A DNA stretch of 64,000 nt, from the NCBI GenBank assembly GCA_963826165.1, contig CAWGWC010000007.1, forward strand, positions 62,001 to 126,000. Reading direction: 5' to 3'. The stretch comes from JACVRW01 sp963826165. GTDB taxonomy: Bacteria; Actinomycetota; Thermoleophilia; Solirubrobacterales; Thermoleophilaceae. The notes below the pieces were generated by a model. It was given only the letters and a program-made list of their open reading frames with translations. It searched no databases and was not told where the DNA came from. Shown in pieces: positions 1 through 8,833 of this stretch; within the stretch, counting starts at the first letter, position 1, and each line of letters starts with the position of its first letter. A program made the position numbers and the translations under genes.

Positions 1-528
1 CAGGAACACGATCTGGCGAGCGGCGTCCACGACCGGAAGAGTAAGCGTGATGCGGGACACCAGCGGCGCCATCCCCGGCGTGTCCACCCCAACCGCCCGG
101 CGCTCCCGCTCCCCGAGGGCATCGTCGCCCGGAAACAGGGAGCAGATGTGAGCGTCGGGACCGAGGCCGACGATCATCAGGTCGAAGGCCTCCGGACCGG
201 CCTCGTTCAGCTCGCGCTCGTAGGCGGCGGCGCCCTCCTGCGGCCCGAGCTCGCCCTGCATCCGGTGCACCTCGGCCCCATCCGTCTTCGCCAGCAGCGC
301 CGCCTCGACCATCCCGAAGTTCGAGTGCTCGTGGTCGGGCGCGACGCAGCGCTCGTCGGTGAACCAGATGTGGGTGCCCGACCAATCCGGCCTGACCTCG
401 GCCACGCGCTCGTAGGCTGCACGCGGCGTAGAGCCTCCGGTGAGCACCACGTGCCCGCTCGCCTCGGCCAGGAGGCCCGCAGCAGCGCCGGCGGGATCGT
501 CGGAGACCTGGAAGTCAGCCTTGGGCAC
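1..528 (-). CDS. pgl: 6-phosphogluconolactonase (3' end cut by window edge)
   Basis: Hydrolyses 6-phosphogluconolactone to 6-phosphogluconate in the oxidative pentose-phosphate pathway, in the cytoplasm. The 176 visible codons show the SugarP_isomerase/DevB family hallmarks: a phosphate-binding VVLTGGSTPRAAYE segment near residues 25-39, the WFTDERCV block, and MIVGLGPDAHICSLFPGD, matching the family GxGxDGHxASLFP motif with A-H-I in place of G-H-x. An in-frame TAG lies four codons upstream of the GTG at 528, so this GTG is the only usable start. It is the last visible gene of the operon, 26 bp downstream of opcA. The C-terminal part runs off the left edge. Identity rests on motifs and context and is secure. 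Confidence 0.9.
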   Translation of the reverse strand, partial: MPKADFQVSDDPAGAAAGLLAEASGHVVLTGGSTPRAAYERVAEVRPDWSGTHIWFTDERCVAPDHEHSNFGMVEAALLAKTDGAEVHRMQGELGPQEGAAAYERELNEAGPEAFDLMIVGLGPDAHICSLFPGDDALGERERRAVGVDTPGMAPLVSRITLTLPVVDAARQIVFL

Positions 529-554
529 GCGCGAATCCTACGGCCAGAGCGCCC

Positions 555-1619
555 CTACTGCAGCATCGCCTCGGCGCAGCCGATCGCCCGCACGTAGGCC
601 GAGTCGCGCAGGAGCGCCTGGCGGATTCCCTCGCCCAGGATGCCGCTCTCCCCGCGCGAGGCGCCCAGCACCGTCCACTCTGACGCCTGGCCCTTGCGGT
701 CGGTGCGCCGGGCGGCCAGGCCGCCCGGGCCGCGATCGAGTGAGATGCTCATGCCGGAAGCCGTGCCGATCTCGATTCCGGCCAGCCCCGGAACGGCCTG
801 CTTGGAGTCGGGCACCAGCTCGAGAGCCACGTCCTGGCGCTTGCCGTGCGCCTTGCCGTGCAGGCCGCCGTTGGCGGCCATCAGCCCACCCGGCTCCCAG
901 CCGAGCCGGGACGCCAGCCAGCCGAAGAACAGCACGCCGGCCACCCCCGAGTCCGGGCGGTGGTGGACGCGGACGGAGTCGATCCGCCCAAGCTCCTGAC
1001 GCCACTGGGGTGGGTCGAAGGTCGACGCCACCCGCTCGCGCCACGGCGTGCCGCGCAGCCAGGCCAGATCCACCACATAGGCCTCGCCGGACAGCTCGCG
1101 CGCCCGCCCCACCGCGCTGGCCGGATCGGGCTCGTTCACGGAATCGATCAGCACCACCTGGGACAGATGCAGCAGAGCATCCAGCGCCTCGGTGTGACCG
1201 TGCGGCGACCAGATGACCGTTGGGATGTCCGTTACCACCAGCGGGTCGACGATCGTGTCGAGCTTGTCCAGGTGCTTGGTCCCCACGTCGAGGACGATGC
1301 GCTCGCGCATCAGGGCCAGCTCGCCGACGTGATGGTGCTCGCCTCCCGTGGTGAGGGCCACGCTGGCATCGATCCCGGTGCGTCCCGGCTCGACCGCGCA
1401 CAGGATGGTGCGCGACGCGTGGTAGCGCCCGACGTTCTCGAGGCGGTTGAGGATCTCGCCCCGCCACTCGCGGTCGAGAACCACGACCAGGTTGAGCACC
1501 CGCGCCGGGGCGGACGCCTCCTCGCTCTGGTACTGCTGGCGCAACAGCTCGCGCAGCGCCTCTTCGATCGCGCCGGGGGTGGTGTCCTGCTCGCTCCAGA
1601 CCGCCCCGGCGTCGACCAT
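555..1619 (-). CDS. opcA: Glucose-6-phosphate dehydrogenase assembly protein OpcA
   Basis: OpcA-family protein of 354 residues that supports assembly or activity of the neighbouring Zwf in actinobacteria and cyanobacteria. The sequence has the expected layout: an N-terminal segment after a variable leader (RVLNLVVVLD, with conserved RYHASRTILC), a central PTVIWSPHG stretch, and a C-terminal part with IEIGTASGMSISLDRGPGG. The ATG overlaps the TGA of zwf by one base (TGATG), which fits translational coupling of the two partner proteins. It has no enzymatic motif of its own, and none is expected. The reading frame continues upstream through zwf out of frame, so the coupled ATG is the sensible start. 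Confidence 0.92.
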   Translation of the reverse strand: MVDAGAVWSEQDTTPGAIEEALRELLRQQYQSEEASAPARVLNLVVVLDREWRGEILNRLENVGRYHASRTILCAVEPGRTGIDASVALTTGGEHHHVGELALMRERIVLDVGTKHLDKLDTIVDPLVVTDIPTVIWSPHGHTEALDALLHLSQVVLIDSVNEPDPASAVGRARELSGEAYVVDLAWLRGTPWRERVASTFDPPQWRQELGRIDSVRVHHRPDSGVAGVLFFGWLASRLGWEPGGLMAANGGLHGKAHGKRQDVALELVPDSKQAVPGLAGIEIGTASGMSISLDRGPGGLAARRTDRKGQASEWTVLGASRGESGILGEGIRQALLRDSAYVRAIGCAEAMLQ

Positions 1620-3145
1620 CAGATCGCTCGCCAGCGGTGGTGCTCGGCGGCCAGCAGGGCGTCGGACTCCTCGGGTCCCGGCGTGCCGGCGGGATAGGTG
1701 ACGAGCGGCATGCCGTCCGACTCCCAGTTGGCCAGGATCGGGTCGATGATGCGCCACTGGGCCTCCACCTCGTCGTCGCGGGTGAAGAGCGTGGCGTCGC
1801 CGCGCATGGCGTCCGTGATCAGGCGCTCGTACGCCTCGGGCGACTGGGACAGGAACGCGGTGCCGTAGAGGAACTCCATGTTCACCGGGCGGATGCGCAT
1901 GCGCGTGCCCGGGATCTTCGCGCCGAGCGAGAGCGACACCCCCTCGTTGGGCTGCATCGTCAGCACCAGCTGATTGGGCTGGACGCCCACCGAGCCGGCC
2001 GCCTCGAAGGCCAGGTGCGGCACCGGCTTGAGCGTCACGGCGATCTCGGTGATCTTGCGCGACAGCCGCTTGCCCGTGCGCAGGTAGATGGGCACGCCGG
2101 CCCAGCGCCAGTTGTCGACCTCGAGTCGCAGGGCCACGTAGGTCTCGGTCTTCGAGTCGTCGGGCACTCCGTCCTCGTCGAGGTAGCCGACCACGTCGGC
2201 TCCCTCGGCAAAGCCCGCGGTGTACTGGGCCCGCACCACCTCGTCGGGCGTCGGGGGGCGGATGGCGTGCAGCACCTTGACCTTCTCGTCGCGCACCTCG
2301 TCGGCGGTGAACGTCACCGGCGGCTCCATGCACAGCAGCGAGAGCAGCTGCAGCATGTGGTTCTGGACCAGGTCGCGGAGGGCGCCGGCGGAGTCGTAGT
2401 ACCCGGCGCGGCGTCCGATGCCGAGATCCTCCGCCGCCGTGATCTGGACGTAGTCGATGAAGTTGCGGTTCCAGATCGGCTCGAACAGGCCGTTCGCGAA
2501 GCGAAAGGCCAGCATGTTCTGGACCGTCTCCTTGCCCAGGTAGTGGTCGATGCGGAAGACCTGGGACTCGTCCAGCACCGCCAGCACCTGCTGGTTGAGC
2601 GCACGCGCCTCCTCGAGGCGCGTGCCGAAGGGCTTCTCGATCACCACCCGCACCTCGGCCCCCGGGATGCTGTCGAGCCCGTGCTCCCCGAGCTTGCCCA
2701 CGATCACCGGGAAGAACGCCGGCGCCGTGGAGAGGTAGAAGACGCGGTCGTAGACGATGCCGGCGGCCGCGTCGCACTCCTTGAGCTGCTCCTCCAGGCG
2801 GTCGAAGACATCGTCGTCGCCGAAGGTCCCGGGCACGTAGCGCACGTTCTCGAGCAGCTTCTCGAGCACCTGGGGGTCCGGCTTGCGTCGCGAGTACTTC
2901 TCGATCGACTCGCGCGCCATGGCGCGGTAGTCGCCGTGGGGGATGTCCGACCGCGACACGGCGATCAGGTTGAAGCGCTCGGGCAGCGCCCCCTCGTGGG
3001 CCAGGTTGTAGATCGCCGGCAGCAGCTTGCGGTGGGCGAGGTCACCCGTGCCGCCGAAGATCACGAGCGTGGTCGGGTGGATCGGGAGCCGCTCGAGGCC
3101 CTCGACCAGCGGGTTGGCCTGCTCGGCTTGCTCGACCGTGGCCAT
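1619..3145 (-). CDS. zwf: Glucose-6-phosphate 1-dehydrogenase
   Basis: Oxidises glucose 6-phosphate to 6-phosphogluconolactone with reduction of NADP or NAD; the entry step of the oxidative pentose-phosphate pathway. The 508-residue product is full length for the family. Visible signatures are the dinucleotide-binding GGTGDLAHRKLLPA near residues 32-45 and the active-site segment VFRIDHYLGKETVQN, which contains the catalytic His and substrate-binding Lys. It sits 3 bp after gnd and overlaps opcA by one base, so the three are one transcript. Bases and codon use match the neighbours. Confidence 0.97.
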   Translation of the reverse strand: MATVEQAEQANPLVEGLERLPIHPTTLVIFGGTGDLAHRKLLPAIYNLAHEGALPERFNLIAVSRSDIPHGDYRAMARESIEKYSRRKPDPQVLEKLLENVRYVPGTFGDDDVFDRLEEQLKECDAAAGIVYDRVFYLSTAPAFFPVIVGKLGEHGLDSIPGAEVRVVIEKPFGTRLEEARALNQQVLAVLDESQVFRIDHYLGKETVQNMLAFRFANGLFEPIWNRNFIDYVQITAAEDLGIGRRAGYYDSAGALRDLVQNHMLQLLSLLCMEPPVTFTADEVRDEKVKVLHAIRPPTPDEVVRAQYTAGFAEGADVVGYLDEDGVPDDSKTETYVALRLEVDNWRWAGVPIYLRTGKRLSRKITEIAVTLKPVPHLAFEAAGSVGVQPNQLVLTMQPNEGVSLSLGAKIPGTRMRIRPVNMEFLYGTAFLSQSPEAYERLITDAMRGDATLFTRDDEVEAQWRIIDPILANWESDGMPLVTYPAGTPGPEESDALLAAEHHRWRAI

Positions 3146-3148
3146 CGC

Positions 3149-4102
3149 CTACTCCGCGTGCTCCTGGACCTGCGCGGCGGGATCGGCGGCCTGCACGGCG
3201 TGCCCGCCGAACTGGTTGCGCAGCGCGGCGTCGACCTTCGCGGCGAACTCGCCTCGCCCCCGTGACGAGTAGCGCTCGTAGAGCGCCTGGGCGATCACCG
3301 GGGTCGGCACCCGGGCGTCGATTCCCTCCTCGACCGTCCAGCGCCCCTCACCCGAGTCCTCCACGAACGGCGCGATGGCGGCCAGCTCGTTGCCCTCCTG
3401 CTCGAAGGCCAGGGCCGCCAGCTCGCACAGCCAGGAGCGCACCACGGAGCCCTGCATCCACAGGTGCGCTATCTGCGCGTTGTCGAGGTCGTACTCGCAT
3501 GCGTTGAACAGCGCGAAGCCCTCGGCGTAGGCCTGCATCATCCCGTACTCCACGCCGTTGTGGACCATCTTCACGTAGTGACCCGCGCCCGTGGGCCCGA
3601 AGTGGCCCCAACCCGGCCCGTGCTCCTCGGTGTGAGGGGGTGCGAGCACGTCGAGGACGGGCGAGAGTCGCTCCACCGCCTCGTCGTGGCCCCCGACCAT
3701 CATGCAGTAGCCCACCTGCAGGCCCCACACGCCCCCGCTCACGCCGACGTCCACGTAGTGGATCCCCTTGGGGGTCAGCGCCTCCTGGCGCGCCTTGTCG
3801 TCGACCCACTTGGAGTTGCCGCCGTCGATGATCGTGTCGCCGTCCTCCAGCAGCTCCGCGAGCTGGTCCACCGTGCTCTGGGTGGCATCACCCGCCGGCA
3901 CCATGATCCATACCGAGCGCGGCGCGTCGAGCTTGGACACGAGGTCCTCCAGCGAGGAGGCGCCGGTGGCCCCGAAGCCCTCGGTCTCGCTCACCGCCTC
4001 GGCGCTGAAGTCGAAGGTCACGCATTGGTGGTCCGAGTCGCGATGGATCCGGTGGACCATGTTCGCGCCCATCTTGCCCAGCCCGACGAAGCCCAGCTGC
4101 AT
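3149..4102 (-). CDS. gnd: 6-phosphogluconate dehydrogenase, decarboxylating (short GntZ/YqeC type)
   Basis: Converts 6-phosphogluconate to ribulose 5-phosphate and CO2. At 317 residues it is the short form, lacking the long C-terminal arm of the 470-residue enzyme; short forms are often NAD-preferring, but cofactor use is not decided here. The N-terminal Rossmann motif is LGFVGLGKMGANMV. GGNSKWVDD and DVGVSGGVWGLQVGYCMMVGG bind substrate and cofactor. The catalytic lysine lies in GAGHYVKMVHNGVEYGMM. Its ATG overlaps the stop of the transaldolase-Pgi gene by one base, again indicating coupling. The acidic Ala/Glu tail after about residue 295 is not a known domain. Confidence 0.94.
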   Translation of the reverse strand: MQLGFVGLGKMGANMVHRIHRDSDHQCVTFDFSAEAVSETEGFGATGASSLEDLVSKLDAPRSVWIMVPAGDATQSTVDQLAELLEDGDTIIDGGNSKWVDDKARQEALTPKGIHYVDVGVSGGVWGLQVGYCMMVGGHDEAVERLSPVLDVLAPPHTEEHGPGWGHFGPTGAGHYVKMVHNGVEYGMMQAYAEGFALFNACEYDLDNAQIAHLWMQGSVVRSWLCELAALAFEQEGNELAAIAPFVEDSGEGRWTVEEGIDARVPTPVIAQALYERYSSRGRGEFAAKVDAALRNQFGGHAVQAADPAAQVQEHAE

Positions 4103-6792
4103 CAGATCAGCCTCCTAACGGCCTCCGCGGGATCTCCTTCGAGCCGCACCTGCACAGCCGGCAGCCCGTGATCGCGCAGCGTTTGCAGGTCGCCCACGGC
4201 CTGAGCGTTCTTCAAGTGCCGGAACGAGTATCCGGCGTCCGGAATGTCCACGTCCTCGTCACCGTCGTGGATCAGCTGGAGGAACAGCCCGGTGGGCGGT
4301 CCTCCCTTGTGGAACTGGCCGGTGGAATGGAGGAAGCGCGGCCCGTACCCGAAGGTGGTCGTGCACTTCGTCTGCTCGCGGAGCTTCACCCGCAGCTCGG
4401 TCACCGCCGCGTCGAAGTCCTCCGACGGCTCCACATAGCCCATGATCGCCACATAGCGCGGCGGCCCCGCGCCGTCGAGCAGCTCAGACAGGTCGCCCGG
4501 ATCGACCTCGGGCAGATCGCCGGCCTCGAGCACCTTGTTGGTGTTGTCCTTGGCCTCCTGGACGTTCGGCTGGTTGAACGGGTTGATGCCCAGAACCCAG
4601 CCCGCCACCGCCACGGCGAACTCGGCGAAGAAGAACACCCGGCCGAGGTCCTCGGCGCCGCGGTGGGAGAGCTTGAGCACCGGCTGGCCGGCACGGGCCA
4701 GCGCCTCCACGCCGGCCGCCAGGTCCTCGTCGCCGTCGTCCTCGTTGCCCAGGTGCACGAACACGCGATCGTCGCCGTACTCCTCCGGGGCGCCCACCGG
4801 CTCGCCCGCCACCGGGAGCACGCCCTTGCCCTCCTTGCCGGTGGACTCGGCGATCAGCTGCTCGACCCACAGGCCGAAGCTGGCCACCGGGTCGTCGACC
4901 ACGAAGCCCGCCTTGTCGTGGCCCTGCAGCGCGAGCGCCCCTACGGCCACCCCGAGCCACAGTCCCGAGTTCGACTCCGGCGCGGGGCTCTGGCAGTTCT
5001 GCTCGGCCACCTGGGCGCCCTTGAGCAGCGCCCCGATGTCGATGCCCGCCAGAGCAGCCGGCACGAGCCCGAAGTGCGAGAGCACCGAGTAGCGCCCGCC
5101 GATATTGGGATCGGCCTCGAACACCCGCCGGAAACCCCGCTGCTTGGCCTCCTCGACCAGGGAGCTGCCCGGGTCGGTGACGGCACAGAAGTGGCTGCCG
5201 TTGCCGCCGCAGCGCTCGTAGAAGTAACGCATCTGGGAGAGCGTCTCGATCGTGCCGCCCGACTTGGAGGAGACCACGAACATGGTCTTGTCGAGGTCGA
5301 TGCTGCGCTCGGCGTCGAGGATGGCTCCGGGGTCGGTGGAGTCGAGCACGTGCAGGGTCAGGCCGGACGCGTCGGGGAAGCTGCGGCGCAGCACCTCCGG
5401 TCCCAGGCTCGAGCCGCCCATGCCCAGCAACACCGCGTACTCGAGGCCCGCCGTGCGGCATTCCTCGGCGAAGCCCTCCAGATCGGCTACCTGGTCGAGC
5501 ATCGCGTCGGAGATGGTGAGCCAGCCCAGCCGATCGGCGATCTCCGGGGTGCCTTCGGGCGCCCACAGCGTCGCGTCCTTGCGCCAGATGCGCCGGACCA
5601 CGTCCTCCTTCTCGGCGCGCTCGATCTGCTCGGCGACCAGCGGCTCCAGCTCGTCCGGGATCGAGGAGGAGATGGTGGGCGGCCGCTTCGTGACCGCTGC
5701 CTCGCGCGCCGACTCCACGCCCCGGATCAGCTCGTCGAAGGGCTCCACGAACTTCTCGATGCCCTCGCGCAGGAGGGTGTCGGTGACGTCGCTCATGTCG
5801 ATGCCGGCATCGGCCAGCTCACGCAGGTCGTCAGCCGGGTCGCGGTCGGCGGTCGCCCCCTCGAACGACGACTGCTCGGCCGTGGCGTGCAGGGTGGCCA
5901 TCGGCATCGTGTTCACCGTGTGCGGCGCCACCAGCTCGTCCACGTAGAGCGTGTCCGGGTACTTGGGGTTCTTCACGCCGGTGGACGCCCACAGCGGGCG
6001 CTGCACCGGGGCGCCCGCGTCGCGCACACGTGCGAAGCGCTCGCCCAGGAAGATCTCCTTGAAGCGCATGTAGGCCTCGCGCGCGTTGGCCACGCCCGCG
6101 CGGCCCTGGAGGTCGGTGCGCCCGAGCTCCTCGAGGCGGCGATCGACCTCGGTATCCACCCGCGAAACGAAGAAGCTCGCCACCGAGTGCACGTCCATCG
6201 ACTTGCCCTCGTCCAGGCGCCGCTCCATGCCGCGGATGTAGCGCTCGGTGACGGCCACGTAGGACTCGACCTTGAACAGCAGCGTCACATTGACGTTGAT
6301 CCCGTCGTGGATGGCCTCCTCGATGGCGGGAAGGCACTCCTCGGTGCCGGGGATCTTGATCATGATGTTGGGCCGGTCCACCCGCTCCCAGAACGAGCGC
6401 GCCTCGGCGAGGGTGCCCTCGGTGTCGTGCGCCAGCGACGGGGAGACCTCGAGCGAGACGAAGCCGTCGGCCCCGCCCGCCTCGTCCCACACCGGCCTGA
6501 GCACATCGGCGGCGAGCTGAACGTCCTTGATGGCCAGGCGCTCGAAGATCTGCCCCGCGTCGAGGCCCTCGCCGGAGAGCTCGCGCAGGTCGTCGTCGTA
6601 GTCGTCCGAGCCCAGGATCGCCTTCTCGAAGATGGCGGGGTTCGAGGTCATCCCGCGCAGCGAGTACTCGTCCACCAGCTGCTGCAGCTCCCCGCCGGTG
6701 ATGAGGGTGCGGCGGATCTGGTCGAGCCAGACGCTCACCCCCGCTTCCGTCAGCGCCGCAAGGCGCTCGTTGACCGGTGCGCCGATGCTCAT
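4102..6792 (-). CDS. tal-pgi: Bifunctional transaldolase / glucose-6-phosphate isomerase
   Basis: A single 896-residue polypeptide joining two pathway enzymes. Residues about 1-360 are transaldolase: RGMTSNPAIFEKAI near the N-terminus, NIMIKIPGTEE with the Schiff-base lysine region, and WASTGVKNPKYPDTLYV followed by VNTMP. Residues about 375-896 are phosphoglucose isomerase with two SIS folds: VLLGMGGSSLGPEV, VVSSKSGGTIETLS, and a C-terminal FGYGPRFLHSTGQFHKGGP. The frame is continuous with no internal stop or restart signal. The fusion recurs in several actinobacterial lineages and would link fructose 6-phosphate recycling to oxidative entry. It follows tkt by 10 bp. Confidence 0.95.
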   Translation of the reverse strand: MSIGAPVNERLAALTEAGVSVWLDQIRRTLITGGELQQLVDEYSLRGMTSNPAIFEKAILGSDDYDDDLRELSGEGLDAGQIFERLAIKDVQLAADVLRPVWDEAGGADGFVSLEVSPSLAHDTEGTLAEARSFWERVDRPNIMIKIPGTEECLPAIEEAIHDGINVNVTLLFKVESYVAVTERYIRGMERRLDEGKSMDVHSVASFFVSRVDTEVDRRLEELGRTDLQGRAGVANAREAYMRFKEIFLGERFARVRDAGAPVQRPLWASTGVKNPKYPDTLYVDELVAPHTVNTMPMATLHATAEQSSFEGATADRDPADDLRELADAGIDMSDVTDTLLREGIEKFVEPFDELIRGVESAREAAVTKRPPTISSSIPDELEPLVAEQIERAEKEDVVRRIWRKDATLWAPEGTPEIADRLGWLTISDAMLDQVADLEGFAEECRTAGLEYAVLLGMGGSSLGPEVLRRSFPDASGLTLHVLDSTDPGAILDAERSIDLDKTMFVVSSKSGGTIETLSQMRYFYERCGGNGSHFCAVTDPGSSLVEEAKQRGFRRVFEADPNIGGRYSVLSHFGLVPAALAGIDIGALLKGAQVAEQNCQSPAPESNSGLWLGVAVGALALQGHDKAGFVVDDPVASFGLWVEQLIAESTGKEGKGVLPVAGEPVGAPEEYGDDRVFVHLGNEDDGDEDLAAGVEALARAGQPVLKLSHRGAEDLGRVFFFAEFAVAVAGWVLGINPFNQPNVQEAKDNTNKVLEAGDLPEVDPGDLSELLDGAGPPRYVAIMGYVEPSEDFDAAVTELRVKLREQTKCTTTFGYGPRFLHSTGQFHKGGPPTGLFLQLIHDGDEDVDIPDAGYSFRHLKNAQAVGDLQTLRDHGLPAVQVRLEGDPAEAVRRLI

Positions 6793-6802
6793 CGTGCTCC
6801 TC

Positions 6803-8833
6803 TCAGCCTCGCGCCGCCGCGACGCGCTCGATCACCGAGCGGCCGGCCTCGGCGATCTTGTCGGGGGTGATGCCGAAATGCTCGTAGACCTCCTTGTACG
6901 GACCCGACTCTCCGAACGTGGTCATGCCCACGAAGCGGCCGTCGGGGCCGATCCAGCGCTCCCAGCCGAACGGGCTGGCCGCCTCCACCGCCACCCGGGC
7001 GCGGACGCCGGGTGGCAGCACCTCGTCGCGGTAGGCCTCGTCGGCCTCAGTGAAGGTGTCCATGCAGGGCATCGACACCACCCGGGTGGCCACCCCGCCG
7101 CCCTCGAGGCTCTCCGCGGCCTCCATCGCCAACGTCACCTCTGAGCCGGTCGCGATCAGGATCAGGTCGGGCTCCGTGCCGTTCGAGCCCTCACGCAGCA
7201 CGTAGGCGCCGCGCTCGATGGCGTCGTCGGGAACGGTGTCGGGATCGATGACCGGCAGGTCCTGCCGCGACAGCGCGAACGCCGTGGGATGGTCGGTCTG
7301 GCGCAGCGCGAAGCGCCAACCGAGCGCGGTCTCGTTGGCGTCCGCCGGACGTACGACGTTGAGACGCGGCATCGCCCGCAGGCCGGCGAGCTGCTCGATC
7401 GGCTGGTGGGTCGGCCCGTCCTCGCCCAGTCCGATGGAGTCGTGGGTGAACACCCAGATCGAGGGAAGCTCCTGGAGGGCAGCCAGCCGCATCGCTCCGC
7501 GCATGTAGTCGGAGAAGATGAGGAAGGTGCTGCCATAGCCGCGGAAGCCGTGGATGGTCAGCCCGTTGACGATCGCTCCCATTCCGTGCTCGCGCACGCC
7601 GAAGCGCAGGTTGCGTCCCTCGAAGTGCCCGCGCTCGACGTCGCCGGCATCGTCGATGTCGGTGTTGGTGGAGGTGGCCAGGTCGGCCGCGCCGCCGGTG
7701 AGCTGGGGAACCGCCTTGGCGGCCCACTGCACGGCCTTCCCCGAAGCCTTGCGCGTGGCGATGGCCTCGCCGGCGTCGAAGCGCGGCGGATCGGCGTCGA
7801 AGTTCTCGGGCATGACGCCCTTGGCCATGGCCTCGAACGTGCCCGCCTCCTCGGCGTAGCTGCCCCGGTAGTCGCCGAAGCGCCGGTCCCAGTCCTCGTT
7901 CTGCTCGCGGCCCCGGTCGCAAACCTCGCGGAAGTGGGCGAGTGCGTCCTCGGGCACCAGGAACTCGGCGTCCGGGTCCCAGCCGTAGAACTCCTTGGTC
8001 TCGCGGACGTTCTCCTCGCCCAGCGGAGACCCGTGCGCCTTGGAAGTGTCCTGCAGCGGGCTCCCGTAGCCGATGTGCGAGCGCACCATGATCAGCGAGG
8101 GCCGGTCCTCCACCGCCATGGCCTCGCGGGTGGCGCGCTCGAGGTTCTCCACCGAGAGGTCCTCGCCCACGTCGAGCACGTGCCAGCCGTAGGCCTCGTA
8201 GCGGACCCCCACGTCCTCGGTCATCACGACGTCCACCTCGCTGGCCAGCTGGATGTGGTTGTTGTCGTAGAAGGTGATCAGGCGCCCGAGGCCCCAGTGC
8301 CCGGCCAGTGACGATGCCTCCGAGGCCACGCCCTCCTGGATGTCGCCGTCGCTCGCGATGACGAACGTGTGGTGGTCGACGATCTCGTTGTCGGGGCGGT
8401 TGAAGCGCGCCGCCATCATCCGCTCGGCCAGCGCCAGACCCACCGACATCGACAGGCCCTGGCCCAGTGGTCCCGTGGTCGCTTCGATGCCCGGGCTGTA
8501 CTTGCGCTCGGGATGACCCGCCGTGGGCGAGCCGACCTGACGGAAGTTCTTGATGTCGTCCAGGGTGAGCGGATAGCCCGTGAGGTAGAGCATCGAGTAG
8601 AGCAGCATCGACGCGTGACCCGCCGAGAGGATGAAGCGGTCGCGGTCGGGCCAGTCGGGGTTGGCCGGGTTGTGGCGCATCACGCGGGTGAACAGCGTGT
8701 AGGCGAGCGGCGCCAGTGCCATCGCGGTGCCGGGATGGCCCGAGTTCGCCTTCTGCACCGCGTCCATCGCGAGCGTGCGAATCGTGTTGATGCTGAGTTC
8801 TTCGAGCTCTGAGCTCGCGGTGCTGGTTGTCAT
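6803..8833 (-). CDS. tkt: Transketolase
   Basis: Thiamine-diphosphate enzyme moving two-carbon units between pentose- and triose/hexose-phosphates. The 676 residues cover the whole family length. The N-terminal half has the substrate and ThDP motifs GHPGTAMALAPLAYTLF, DRFILSAGHAS and GPLGQGLSMSVGLA, and the GDGD-like motif reads ASDGDIQEG. The middle domain has FGVREHGMGAIVNG and THDSIGLGEDGPTHQPIEQL. The C-terminal domain contains ATGSEV. Its ATG overlaps the glucokinase stop by four bases (ATGA). It heads the non-oxidative part of the operon. Confidence 0.97.
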   Translation of the reverse strand: MTTSTASSELEELSINTIRTLAMDAVQKANSGHPGTAMALAPLAYTLFTRVMRHNPANPDWPDRDRFILSAGHASMLLYSMLYLTGYPLTLDDIKNFRQVGSPTAGHPERKYSPGIEATTGPLGQGLSMSVGLALAERMMAARFNRPDNEIVDHHTFVIASDGDIQEGVASEASSLAGHWGLGRLITFYDNNHIQLASEVDVVMTEDVGVRYEAYGWHVLDVGEDLSVENLERATREAMAVEDRPSLIMVRSHIGYGSPLQDTSKAHGSPLGEENVRETKEFYGWDPDAEFLVPEDALAHFREVCDRGREQNEDWDRRFGDYRGSYAEEAGTFEAMAKGVMPENFDADPPRFDAGEAIATRKASGKAVQWAAKAVPQLTGGAADLATSTNTDIDDAGDVERGHFEGRNLRFGVREHGMGAIVNGLTIHGFRGYGSTFLIFSDYMRGAMRLAALQELPSIWVFTHDSIGLGEDGPTHQPIEQLAGLRAMPRLNVVRPADANETALGWRFALRQTDHPTAFALSRQDLPVIDPDTVPDDAIERGAYVLREGSNGTEPDLILIATGSEVTLAMEAAESLEGGGVATRVVSMPCMDTFTEADEAYRDEVLPPGVRARVAVEAASPFGWERWIGPDGRFVGMTTFGESGPYKEVYEHFGITPDKIAEAGRSVIERVAAARG

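Noticed and set aside
555..2777. A 740-codon open frame spanning opcA and part of zwf
   Set aside because: Only the opcA part is protein-like. The upstream half is Arg/Gly/Ala-rich shadow of zwf in another frame, a high-GC artefact.
4168..6870. A 900-codon plus-strand frame antisense to tal-pgi
   Set aside because: Composition is the His/Arg/Leu pattern typical of antisense frames in GC-rich genes. The minus strand encodes a fully recognisable enzyme.
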